Positions 9,283 to 16,662 of a stretch of 64,000 bases of DNA are shown here, in pieces. Under the pieces are notes generated by a model, which worked only from the letters and a program-made list of their open reading frames with translations, searched no databases and was not told where the DNA came from. The translations under genes and the position numbers were made by a program. This DNA is from Chitinophaga sp. GbtcB8 (lineage in GTDB: Bacteria > Bacteroidota > Bacteroidia > Chitinophagales > Chitinophagaceae). The number at the start of each line of letters is the position of its first letter. Position 1 is the first letter of the stretch. The stretch spans positions 118,614 to 182,613 of the forward strand of contig NZ_JAGXJN010000011.1 of the NCBI RefSeq assembly GCF_019091455.1, read 5' to 3'.

Positions 9283-9990
9283 TTACGATGTTTGAGTTTT
9301 ACTGGAACCGTTGTTACTGTCTATTGGCGGGAACTTTAGTTTGGTGCCTGCCTCCAGCTTCCGGAAGTTCTTCAGCTTATTGACCTTTGCTACCTGCAAA
9401 TAATAAAGCTGGTTATTATAGATCCCGTTCGTGAGCACCGGCAGCAGCTCGCCTTCCTTTACGGTTTTGTAATGCGTAAGGTCGGGCGATGATAACATGC
9501 CCAGTATATCGCTCAGGGTGGGCACGGTGTGCTCTGTAAAGGAGGCGCTGATCTTGGCGCGGATGGGCAGGCCGGTAAAGTCAAACAGGCTGTAGGTAAC
9601 GTTAGAGCTGTTTAACGCACAGGTGCAGATAAAAAGGCCATACTGCACCAGCAGGAAAGCCGGTTTGTGCAGGGCGCCTCTCACACCTGTAGTGGCGGCG
9701 CGGAAGAGCGCTACCTGCGCAGTGACCGGTATCTTTACACCATTGGTGTTTACGCCGGTACCGTCAATAGTAAATTCCAGGGTAAAGGTGCGGGGTTTGG
9801 TGCCTTTATACTTCAGGTTGGCTCCCTGTGCGCCGGGCGGGCAGTTGGCCAGCCAGTCAATATCCTCATGAATGGTGAAATTCTCAGGATTGAACATGGC
9901 AATAAAGGGGATACCAATTGGGAAACCCGTATCATTTATTGGAATGATCTTGAGATTAAAGGGCAGTTTTGCCAGGCTTTGATCGTCCAT
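9283..9990 (-). CDS. LysM-containing eCIS tube/hub protein (Afp7-like)
   Basis: A 235-residue protein of the eCIS Afp7 type. The N-terminal two thirds (residues about 1-165, with IPFIAMFNPENFTIHEDIDW and YKGTKPRTFTLEFTIDGTG) match the family that adapts the tail tube to the VgrG-like hub. The C-terminus (about 175-225, TVKEGELLPVLTNGIYNN then YLQVAKVNKLKNFRKLEAGTKLKFPP) is a LysM domain, as in T4 gp53 and Afp7. Its ATG overlaps by one base the TAA of the upstream 57-residue gene (TAATG), and the VgrG-like gene follows after 4 bases. This arrangement suggests translational coupling through the three genes. Confidence 0.92.
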   Translation of the reverse strand: MDDQSLAKLPFNLKIIPINDTGFPIGIPFIAMFNPENFTIHEDIDWLANCPPGAQGANLKYKGTKPRTFTLEFTIDGTGVNTNGVKIPVTAQVALFRAATTGVRGALHKPAFLLVQYGLFICTCALNSSNVTYSLFDFTGLPIRAKISASFTEHTVPTLSDILGMLSSPDLTHYKTVKEGELLPVLTNGIYNNQLYYLQVAKVNKLKNFRKLEAGTKLKFPPIDSNNGSSKTQTS

Positions 9991-10163
9991 TATCTTTCTT
10001 TTTTCTCCCGAAGGATTTCCAGAATTTTTTCAGCCAGTTCGTTCTCGCTGTTACCGGCAGCAGCAGGCGGGCATTCCGGCGGATTGGTGCTTCCCGTGCT
10101 GCGGGTGTCCGGCCGCGGATCTACTACCGCTTTAATGATGACTTCATTGATTTGTACGGCCAT
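9990..10163 (-). CDS. Small DUF5908-like eCIS-associated protein (57 residues)
   Basis: A short gene read leftward from ATG at 10163 to TAA at 9990-9992. The protein starts MAVQINEVIIKAVVDPRP, passes through a Pro/Ser/Asn-rich middle (TNPPECPPAAAGNSEN) and ends in an amphipathic helix (ELAEKILEILREKKER). A short beta-like N-terminus, a variable linker and a final EILREKxER helix is the pattern I know from the DUF5908 family, found beside the LysM gene in Bacteroidota contractile systems. The stop overlaps the next ATG (TAATG), which strongly supports translation. Function is not established; an assembly or chaperone role at the tube-hub junction is an inference. Family call is from memory of the pattern, not a search. 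Confidence 0.75.
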   Translation of the reverse strand: MAVQINEVIIKAVVDPRPDTRSTGSTNPPECPPAAAGNSENELAEKILEILREKKER

Positions 10164-10286
10164 TTTTTTGAGCTTAAAGGTGAAAGCATAAAGTATAAAG
10201 CTTTTAGCTTTTTGGAATACGCTTTCAACTATTAAAAAATGCTATAAAGACTTTCTGTTTTCGTATTACTGCCTGTTGTTAAAGAT

Positions 10287-10455
10287 GCTTAACAACAAAC
10301 GGCTTTTGCTTTCTGCTTTACGCCTGCTGCATACAGCACTACTATCAGCCAGTAAAAAGCTTAACAGCAAACCGTTTTTGCTTTTGCTTTCCGCATAACA
10401 CAACCAGTAAAACGCTTAGCAACAAACGGCTTTTGCTTTCTGCTTTTTGCTTTCC
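10287..10455. repeat. Three imperfect direct repeats in the gap upstream of the DUF5908-like gene
   Basis: The 296-base gap 10164-10459 has no credible gene. It holds three copies of a unit starting GCTTAACAACAAACGGCTTT and continuing TGCTTTCTGCTTT, at about 10287-10320, 10359-10393 and 10414-10455, spaced 72 and 55 bases. Further TTTGCTTT and AAAGC words fill the gap (for example 10181-10230). Unequal spacers and degenerate units rule out a CRISPR. It separates the two tube genes from the hub genes, so it could affect mRNA stability or relative expression. Confidence 0.7.
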
Positions 10456-10459
10456 GCTT

Positions 10460-10951
10460 TTAGCCTTTAAAAACCGTATTCTCAACAGGCAGCCGCTCAA
10501 AATATTGGTACGCCAGCTCTATTGTTTCCACCAGGATGGCATTCTCCGTAGCCTTCAGATCTGCAGTGCTCCATTTCACCGGGTAAGCCTGTACTACTTT
10601 CCATACGGCTACCTGTGAATCGGCTTCGTCCAGTAAGGTTATTACCAGGTCTGCCGGTTTAAAGTCATAGATCACTACAGTGAAGTAGGTTTTGAGCGCA
10701 TCCTTTAACCAATCCAGCAGCGCAGTGTTGGTAAGCAGTCCGCGCTTCAGGATCAGGTTAGGATACTTGGCCCTTTTGGGCAGCTTGTAGGTAAAGCGGT
10801 TCTCACCGCCTTCCCGCAGCTCCTCTGTTTCTACTTCAAAAGAAAGGCCGCTGACCTCCTGGAAGCGCTGTTCCGTATCGCTATCCGCTCCGCTGACGCC
10901 CATAAATTCAACGCGGAAATGAAACCCCGTTGGTGGATAATAAGCCGACAT
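10460..10951 (-). CDS. eCIS tail tube protein, gp19/Hcp-like (second paralogue)
   Basis: A 163-residue tube protein of the T4 gp19-like family. It starts MSAYYPPTGFHFRVEFMG, has the conserved RFQEVSGLSFEVETEEL block at about residues 29-45, then KLPKRAKYPNLILKRGLLTN and a closing PVKWSTADLKATENAILVETIELAYQYFERL. These are the signatures of eCIS inner-tube subunits. It lies 3 bases downstream of a shorter paralogue (10955-11386). In Afp and PVC the tube set includes a main subunit and a variant near the baseplate; the longer version here is the better candidate for the baseplate-proximal variant (Afp5-like), by position nearer the hub genes. Confidence 0.92.
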   Translation of the reverse strand: MSAYYPPTGFHFRVEFMGVSGADSDTEQRFQEVSGLSFEVETEELREGGENRFTYKLPKRAKYPNLILKRGLLTNTALLDWLKDALKTYFTVVIYDFKPADLVITLLDEADSQVAVWKVVQAYPVKWSTADLKATENAILVETIELAYQYFERLPVENTVFKG

Positions 10952-10954
10952 TGC

Positions 10955-11386
10955 TTAGGCGGTTTTTAATGTAATGCCCTCGTGCGCCAGGTCTACTGAC
11001 TCTATGGCAATATCGTTGCCGGAAGCTTTTAAGCCCGGACCTTCGCATTTCACCGGCCATGCCTGGGCTATGCTCCATATAAATACGGGCGCGCCTTCGT
11101 CATTCAGCAGGGTAATTACCAGGTCGCGGCGCTCTACGTTAGGCTGGCCGCTGTTATTAAGCCAGTTGTACAGCTCAATGTTAGCAGTTACCATCCCTTT
11201 TTTCAGGGTAATGTTGCCCGCCTTTTTCAAACCTGGCCTTTTCAGCGGCAGGGTAGTGCCGGACATTAAACCGTCGCGGTACTCAATTGCCTGCACTTCC
11301 TGTGATAAGCCGCTTACTTCAGAGAAACCTATATTATCTCCACCCCAGGATACGCTGAAATGGAAAACCGTTAATGGATACGCCAT
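10955..11386 (-). CDS. eCIS tail tube protein, gp19/Hcp-like (main subunit candidate)
   Basis: A 143-residue gp19-like tube protein directly after the sheath gene (56-base gap), the usual place for the main tube subunit (Afp1-like). Visible family motifs are YPLTVFHFSVSWGG at the start, IGFSEVSGLSQEVQAIEYRDG at about residues 18-38, LKRPGLKKAGNITLKKGMV in the middle and PVKCEGPGLKASGNDIAIESVDLAHEG near the end. It would stack as hexameric rings to form the inner channel propelled on sheath contraction. The downstream longer tube gene begins 3 bases after this one ends. Confidence 0.94.
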   Translation of the reverse strand: MAYPLTVFHFSVSWGGDNIGFSEVSGLSQEVQAIEYRDGLMSGTTLPLKRPGLKKAGNITLKKGMVTANIELYNWLNNSGQPNVERRDLVITLLNDEGAPVFIWSIAQAWPVKCEGPGLKASGNDIAIESVDLAHEGITLKTA

Positions 11387-11442
11387 TGTATAAAGAATTT
11401 AATTTTTAGTAATTGTTGAATAAAGTGCTGTGAACCGTTTTA

Positions 11443-12885
11443 TCAGGAGGCTTGCATGATCTGCACAAACTGCAGGATTATAAATTCACCCGGTCTTGCA
11501 ACAGCCATCTTAATTTCCACGATCATGCGCCCTTCCAGTATATCCACGGAGTTCATGGTTTTGCCCAGACCTACATTTACCTGGAATGCCTGCTCCGGTT
11601 TAGCGCCGGCCAGTGCACCATCCCTCCATTTCAGGAACAGGTAGTTTTCTATCATGGCTTGTACCTTGGTCCAGGTGCTGGCGGTATTAGGTTCAAATAC
11701 TACCCAGTTGGTGGATTTCTTGATGGATTCTTCGACTACGCTGAAGAAGCGGCGTACGTTAATGTACTTCCAGTCATTGCTGTTACCATCCAGGGTTCTG
11801 CCGCCCATTACCACGGTGCCAAAACCGGGCATGCTTAAAATAGCATTCACGGATTTGCCGCTGGTGGTGTTAATGTTCAGGGAGTCCTGCTCACCGCGTG
11901 ATACGTTCACCAGCGGTTTTATTACATCCACCAAACCTACGTTGGCAGGGGCTTTCCATACGCCGCGGTCGCGGTCTGTTCTGGCGTACACACCAGCAAT
12001 AGCAGCAGATGGCGGCAGTGCAATGGTGTATTTGCTGTACTCTGCCTGGATAGCATTATACAGGGTAGAGGCGGTTGCTTTCAGGGCAGAGAGCAATCCT
12101 TCTTTATTATCCGCACCGGTAGCATCCACACCGTTTATTTTATGATCATTCAGCTGCAGGTTGTCAAAATCAAATGCGTAGGTGTAAGCAGTACGCACCC
12201 AGGGATAGTATACTGCTGCATAACGGGTAGTATCACCTACGGGGATGGTGGAAATGGCAACATCTACATCTGCCTGTACAGAAGATGGTGTTTTAGGAAC
12301 CGTAGTAGCCTTGGTGTCCAGCACTGCAAAACGGTCTTTCAGGGTAGATGCCTGGTCGATCATTTTTGAATTAATGCTCTGGAATTCCCCATCAGAAGCC
12401 AGGTACACGGCTTCGGGCACTACCAGTATGGTCGGTACATCTTCCAGGGCTACCAGGTCAAGGCCTGCTTCCAGATCTCCCTTGGTAGGCGCTGTGCCGT
12501 AATCGCCTACAGATACAATGTAACATTTACCACCGCCGTTGGCGAAGAACAGTTTTACGGCATGGTAAAGAATGTGCTTGCGCAGGTTAGCTGCATTGGG
12601 GGTAACAGTTACCTTGTAACCGGTGGTCACAGTGCCGGTGCGTAGTTCATTCACAGCTATCGTAATATTCGCGCCATCTTCCTTTTCAGGGCCGCCGAAG
12701 TAAGTTACATATTCGCCCCAGCTGCTAATGGGGGTAGGTACTTTCAGCAGGTCGCCGGTTCCCAGCGAATCAGCTTTTTGCGTGTAACCAACAAATGCGG
12801 GGACTGCAGATTCTACTTCTGCAATGGATGGTGGAAAGGAGGCTATTTCTTCTACATAAACACCAGGGGAACGGTAAGTTGCCAT
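11443..12885 (-). CDS. Contractile tail sheath protein
   Basis: A 480-residue sheath protein. The start MATYRSPGVYVEEIASFPPS with the PGVYVEE motif is diagnostic for phage, R-pyocin and eCIS sheath subunits, and the C-terminal third (SVVEESIKKSTNWVVFEPN, then WRDGALAGAKPEQAFQVNVG and MIVEIKMAVARPGEFIILQF) is the conserved sheath core. Many eCIS carry two or three sheath paralogues; only one is in view here, directly before the tube gene. Role: contracts around the tube to drive the spike through a target membrane. Upstream is a gene of unknown function 11 bases away. Confidence 0.96.
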   Translation of the reverse strand: MATYRSPGVYVEEIASFPPSIAEVESAVPAFVGYTQKADSLGTGDLLKVPTPISSWGEYVTYFGGPEKEDGANITIAVNELRTGTVTTGYKVTVTPNAANLRKHILYHAVKLFFANGGGKCYIVSVGDYGTAPTKGDLEAGLDLVALEDVPTILVVPEAVYLASDGEFQSINSKMIDQASTLKDRFAVLDTKATTVPKTPSSVQADVDVAISTIPVGDTTRYAAVYYPWVRTAYTYAFDFDNLQLNDHKINGVDATGADNKEGLLSALKATASTLYNAIQAEYSKYTIALPPSAAIAGVYARTDRDRGVWKAPANVGLVDVIKPLVNVSRGEQDSLNINTTSGKSVNAILSMPGFGTVVMGGRTLDGNSNDWKYINVRRFFSVVEESIKKSTNWVVFEPNTASTWTKVQAMIENYLFLKWRDGALAGAKPEQAFQVNVGLGKTMNSVDILEGRMIVEIKMAVARPGEFIILQFVQIMQAS

Positions 12886-12896
12886 TTTTTTAAAAG

Positions 12897-14084
12897 TTAA
12901 AGTGTTAGAAAAATGTCAGAGTAAATGAATGGGGCGTTAGCGGTATCAATGGCACCGGTAGCAGGGTAGGGCAGGTTAGCCCTTACCACTGCCTCTTTGG
13001 CCGGATCGCCAATATATTTTTTAAGCGTAAGGCTTAAGGTATCATGGGTAGCGCTGGAAGCGGAGTAATAGTTTTCCTGCAGGGCCAGCGCGTTGTCCGA
13101 TACCATCTCAATAGCAGTATCGGTAGTGGTGGTCCGGTGGAAATGGATATTGGTATCATTGCTTACAATGTTTAGCTGGTTCAGGAAAGCCGCTTTGTCT
13201 GCAGGGCTCATGCCGGCCATTTCCAGGAACAAAGGGCTGTTAGGCTGCAGGCTCAGGGTATACCGCCAGATGGTGGGGCGGTTCACCAGGCGGATCTTAT
13301 ACTGCGGGCGCTCCGGCGTTAAGGAACGGTCGGCCTCAATAATGCGGTAATTTGCATCCAGTAAAGCGGACAGGGATATTTCTACCACGCCGAACAGCGG
13401 GCCGGTACTGATGTTGCCGGGAAAATAGAATTCATCTTCCTGCACATGATTGATCCACAGCTGGCAAATGCCGGAAGGTAAAGGCGTAAGATCGAACATC
13501 ACATCAGAAGCGCCGCTTTGCGTAATAATATTCTTTTCACCCAGGTTGGCGCCGCTCAGTAAATGTTTAATGATGGCGGTACCCGGTGCTACTGGTGTAG
13601 TACTGTGAAAGGTGTAGGCCGCATTGCTGGTTTTAATAGTATCCGGTTCTGCTGCGCCGGTAGCGGCTTTGCTCAGGTGCAAATTATTACGCGTGGCAGC
13701 AGCATCCACTACGCTGTTGCTGAAGTAGTAGATATGATCTGCGGCGGTTTGTACCGGCAGCTCATCAAAGTTTAACAGCTCCGGGTTTTTAAGCAATGCC
13801 AGGAAAGTGAGCTTGTTGCCCTTTTTAGCGGCAAAGCGCAGCAGGTCGTTGCCGCCGGCTGTTTGCCCAAATATATTGGCCAGTAGGGTAAAGCCGCCGT
13901 TAGTTGGGGTGGGTTTAAACAGCAGGTCCATGCTGCTCATAATGCCACGGCTTTCCGGTGTAGGCACAAACGTTATATCCGTAACAGGATCTGCTTTGTA
14001 TTGCTTACATACTTTATTGGTGTAAAACAATTGTTCTACGGATAAAGTAAACAGTTCGGTGTATTTAACCTGCATGCCATTCAT
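12897..14084 (-). CDS. Unknown protein of the eCIS operon (between sheath and DUF4255 genes)
   Basis: A protein of about 396 residues that I do not recognise as a named family. The open frame extends back to a TTG at 14093, but ATGs at 14084 and 14075 (MQVKYTELF) are better starts; 14084 is used. No signal peptide or membrane segment is evident. Residues about 190-290 are beta-rich (GICQLWINHVQEDEFYFPGN, GPLFGVVEISLSALL, YKIRLVNRPTIWRYTLSLQP), suggesting a beta-sandwich. Its position between the DUF4255 terminator and the sheath, with gaps of 12 and 11 bases, indicates a structural or assembly part of the particle. It resembles conserved hypothetical proteins at this place in Bacteroidota eCIS, which is recollection only. 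Confidence 0.7.
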   Translation of the reverse strand: MNGMQVKYTELFTLSVEQLFYTNKVCKQYKADPVTDITFVPTPESRGIMSSMDLLFKPTPTNGGFTLLANIFGQTAGGNDLLRFAAKKGNKLTFLALLKNPELLNFDELPVQTAADHIYYFSNSVVDAAATRNNLHLSKAATGAAEPDTIKTSNAAYTFHSTTPVAPGTAIIKHLLSGANLGEKNIITQSGASDVMFDLTPLPSGICQLWINHVQEDEFYFPGNISTGPLFGVVEISLSALLDANYRIIEADRSLTPERPQYKIRLVNRPTIWRYTLSLQPNSPLFLEMAGMSPADKAAFLNQLNIVSNDTNIHFHRTTTTDTAIEMVSDNALALQENYYSASSATHDTLSLTLKKYIGDPAKEAVVRANLPYPATGAIDTANAPFIYSDIFLTL

Positions 14085-14096
14085 ACATAACAAGCG

Positions 14097-14711
14097 TTAG
14101 TTTTCTTTAAAGTTGAGTTCTTTGATGCCGGGTGTTTTATCCTTGCCTTTGGTATCAAATACAGTAAGCATATTCATTTTATACACCAGGCTGGGGAAGT
14201 ATTTGCCGCCCAGCATAGCCCATAAATTATTTTGCTGTTCAAAGGAAAGATTATAGAGCTTAAAGGTGAGCCGCTCAATCAGCTGCCAGGGCTTGTTCAC
14301 AGGATCTGTAACGCTTGCGTTCAATGCGGGGTAACGTTGCTGATCAAATACGGGGTTAGCCTGGAAAAAGCTGGCTACGTCTGAAAGATCGCGCAGCGCC
14401 GTTTCATAGTGGCCGTTGTGTGCAATGAACAATATCAGCAGGTCCAGCTCCACCGGGGGATTCAGACGCATGAACTGTTTATCGTCCGTAGGCACATAGT
14501 AGGGGCGTTTGCCTTCACGGCGTTCTTCTTCCACGCCGGCCATCATAATGGTAACGTGCGTGGTGTCGGTAACATTTAATTCACCGGTAGGCTTTATGAG
14601 CGGCTTCAGTTCCACAACGTTGCCGGCGCTGTAGTTTGCAGGGTCCTGCTCACGTTCCACTATATAAGCTTCCAGCTCTTTTTTAATAAATTCCAGTGAG
14701 GTGCGAATCAT
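14097..14711 (-). CDS. DUF4255 / Pvc16 N-terminal-like protein (tail terminator, Afp16-like)
   Basis: A 204-residue protein with the DUF4255 pattern: N-terminal helix LEFIKKELEAYIVE, then NVVELKPLIK, TTHVTIMMAGVEEERREGKRP, PPVELDLLILFIAHNGHYETALRDLSDVASFFQANPVFD, and a final KLYNLSFEQQNNLWAMLGGKYFPSLVYKMNML. In Afp and PVC the homologue caps the tube and sheath end and fixes particle length. Length is usual for the family. It is the first visible gene of the leftward operon; the region upstream (14712-15236) has no gene, so the operon promoter probably lies there. Confidence 0.92.
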   Translation of the reverse strand: MIRTSLEFIKKELEAYIVEREQDPANYSAGNVVELKPLIKPTGELNVTDTTHVTIMMAGVEEERREGKRPYYVPTDDKQFMRLNPPVELDLLILFIAHNGHYETALRDLSDVASFFQANPVFDQQRYPALNASVTDPVNKPWQLIERLTFKLYNLSFEQQNNLWAMLGGKYFPSLVYKMNMLTVFDTKGKDKTPGIKELNFKEN

Positions 14712-14799
14712 CTATCAATTGGGATTAATAGTCAAGTGATACCAATAAATTAATTGGATAAAAAGAATGGATTTGATCTGTGGTGCACACGATATCACA

Positions 14800-14822
14800 T
14801 ATGTCCATTTGGGCAGGACATA
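14800..14822. promoter_or_regulatory. Inverted repeat upstream of the eCIS operon
   Basis: TATGTCC at 14800-14806 and GGACATA at 14816-14822 form a perfect 7-base inverted repeat around a 9-base spacer, 89 bases upstream of the DUF4255 start. The 16-base centre-to-centre spacing would suit a dimeric regulator, or the transcript could fold as a hairpin in the 5' leader. Confidence 0.4.
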
Positions 14823-14920
14823 GCAATAACAACAATAAACATCATATAGCTTTAGCTACACAACTTTGGGGAACCAGTAAAACCTAGCTGATATTTAAAA
14901 ACCTGACGAGTGATTTGGAG

Positions 14921-14949
14921 TAAACAATCTATTTTGAAGTAAACAATCT
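14921..14949. promoter_or_regulatory. Direct repeat TAAACAATCT upstream of the eCIS operon
   Basis: TAAACAATCT occurs at 14921-14930 and again at 14940-14949, a period of 19 bases (about two helical turns). Paired direct repeats with this spacing are a common layout for response-regulator or AraC-type binding sites. About 210 bases upstream of the first visible eCIS gene. Confidence 0.35.
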
Positions 14950-15236
14950 GATTTTTGGAGGTCAACCATTACTGCGCCAATGTCAACAGCACAGTGGCAA
15001 TATTACGACAATTTTTTAATTCTCCAATTTTTGATGAAAAATTTTTCCGCCACAGAAAGTTGAATGAAAGTTGCACGCTATGAAAGTGAATGCGTACAAT
15101 ATATAGTTTTGTTTTACTACAAAATTTATTTTACTCTGTTAAGCGGCTGCTGTTGCTTATACCCGTGATACCTGCTGCCCTGGCGCTTCCTGTGCCATGC
15201 CGCTAAACAAATAAGGCTATTGCATAAGCGCATTGT

Positions 15237-15338
15237 CGTCATTGTGAGGCGCAGTATAAAGAAGCAATCCCCTGAATGAAAGGCAGGAGATTGCTTCAGC
15301 ATGCTCCGCACAAAGCCGTGTTATGCTTCGCAATGACG
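15237..15338. repeat. REP-like intergenic palindrome (CGTCATTG...CAATGACG type)
   Basis: Outer arms CGTCATTGTGA (15237-15247) and TCGCAATGACG (15328-15338) are inverted, and inside them GAAGCAATCCCCT (15261-15273) is inverted against AGGAGATTGCTTC (15285-15297) with one mismatch. The words CGTCATTGCGA and GAAGCAATC are the signature of a widespread dispersed intergenic palindrome seen in many bacteria. It lies just beyond the fabF stop at 15355. Confidence 0.75.
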
Positions 15339-15354
15339 GTGATAAAGTCATACA

Positions 15355-16599
15355 TCACACCACTTCCCTGAACACCACAATACCGTTATGGCCGCCAAAA
15401 CCAAAGGTATTGCTCATAGCTACTTTTACTTTTTTCTCAATGGCCTGCCCGGTAATAATTTGCATGCCTGCAGGTATAGTCGGGTCTAATGTTGTAGTGT
15501 TAATAGTAGGCGGTACTACGCCGTATTTTATACTCAGGATGCAGGCAATAGCTTCTATTGCGCCGGCTGCGCCTAATAAATGCCCGGTCATGGATTTGGT
15601 AGCGCTGATGTGTAAGTGGGAAGGGTCACTGCCAAACAGTTTTGTAATAGCAGCTATCTCACTCAGGTCGCCAACAGGGGTGGAGGTGGCGTGCGCATTC
15701 AGGTAATCTACCTGTGTTGCATTTAATCCTGCATCCTCCAATGCCAGCTGCATAGCGCGTAAAGCGCCCAAGCCTTCGGGGTGCGTAGCTGTCATGTGAT
15801 ACGCATCTGCCGTCATGGAAGCGCCTACTACCTCTGCATAAATATGTGCGCCTCTTGCTTTGGCATGTTCATATTCTTCCAGCACTAATGCACCGGCGCC
15901 TTCACCCATCACAAAACCATCGCGCTCCACATCAAAGGGCCGTGAAGCAGTAGCCGGATCATCGTTGCGGGTAGACATTGCCTTCATAGCACAGAAACCG
16001 CCTACCGATGCTTCTGTTATGGGCGCCTCAGCGCCGCCGGTAATGATCATTTTGGCTTTCCCCAAACGGATGTAGTTCAGCGCATCCATAATAGCGGTAT
16101 TGGAAGTAGAGCAGGCAGAAACCGTTGTGTAGTTAATGCCCATTAAGCCGTATTTAATAGAGATCATACCTGCCGCCATGTTGGCAATGAGCTTAGGTAC
16201 AAAGTAGGGGCTGAAGCGCGGGTTAAAACCGCCTTGTGTATATTCTTTAACCTGCTCTTCAAAAGTTTGCATACCACCCTGTCCGGAGCCAAAGATAACA
16301 CCGGTATCAAATGGATCCATGCTGCTGAAGTCCAGGCCGGAATCTTTAATAGCTTCATCTGCAGCAACCATTGCGTATTGTGTAAAGGGATCGCTTTTGC
16401 GGATGTCTCCTTTATCCAGCAGATCCTGCGCATTAAAACCTTTTATTTCCCCGGCAAACTGTGTGCGGAAGCGGCTGGGGTCAAACTTGGTGATCGTGGC
16501 CGCACCGCTTTTGCCGGCGCTGAGCCGTTCCCAGAACGTAGCTGCATTGTTGCCGATAGGCGTTAAAGCCCCTAATCCGGTAATAACTGCTCTTTTCAT
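15355..16599 (-). CDS. fabF: Beta-ketoacyl-ACP synthase II
   Basis: A 414-residue KAS II enzyme of fatty-acid synthesis, condensing malonyl-ACP with acyl-ACP in the cytoplasm. The start MKRAVITGLGALTPIGN is typical and the catalytic Cys-His-His set is complete: C163 in VSACSTSNTA, H303 in NAHATSTPVGD and H340 in TKSMTGHLLGAAG. The C-terminal NTFGFGGHN glycine loop is intact. Length is standard. There is no acpP beside it, unlike the housekeeping acpP-fabF pair; instead a TetR gene lies 63 bases upstream on the same strand. It may therefore be a regulated second copy rather than the primary enzyme, which is inference. Confidence 0.95.
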   Translation of the reverse strand: MKRAVITGLGALTPIGNNAATFWERLSAGKSGAATITKFDPSRFRTQFAGEIKGFNAQDLLDKGDIRKSDPFTQYAMVAADEAIKDSGLDFSSMDPFDTGVIFGSGQGGMQTFEEQVKEYTQGGFNPRFSPYFVPKLIANMAAGMISIKYGLMGINYTTVSACSTSNTAIMDALNYIRLGKAKMIITGGAEAPITEASVGGFCAMKAMSTRNDDPATASRPFDVERDGFVMGEGAGALVLEEYEHAKARGAHIYAEVVGASMTADAYHMTATHPEGLGALRAMQLALEDAGLNATQVDYLNAHATSTPVGDLSEIAAITKLFGSDPSHLHISATKSMTGHLLGAAGAIEAIACILSIKYGVVPPTINTTTLDPTIPAGMQIITGQAIEKKVKVAMSNTFGFGGHNGIVVFREVV

Positions 16600-16662
16600 C
16601 TGAAGTGGTTTGATGGTTTATGATTTTGTACAGGCCATTGCCTGTGTAATTGTAAAGTGTTG

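Larger units (their letters stand above)
14712..15236. other. Gene-free region upstream of the eCIS operon
   Basis: About 525 bases without a credible reading frame, AT-rich compared with neighbours. It should hold the leftward eCIS promoter, but I find no minus-strand TAnnTTTG box with a matching -33 element. It contains an inverted repeat (14800-14822) and a direct repeat (14921-14949), listed separately. The low GC and absence of a standard promoter suggest control by a dedicated activator or alternative sigma factor, as an inference. Confidence 0.5.

Noticed and set aside
10287..10455. CRISPR array
   Set aside because: Only three units, degenerate, with spacers of unequal length that themselves contain parts of the repeat; no cas genes in the window.
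1..14711. Prophage or type VI secretion system
   Set aside because: No capsid, portal, terminase or integrase genes, and no T6SS membrane-complex or TssB/TssC pair; DUF4255, LysM, DUF5908-like and Afp11/12-like genes fit an eCIS.
15126..15311. Leftward 61-codon frame
   Set aside because: It runs through the REP-like palindrome and has no protein features.
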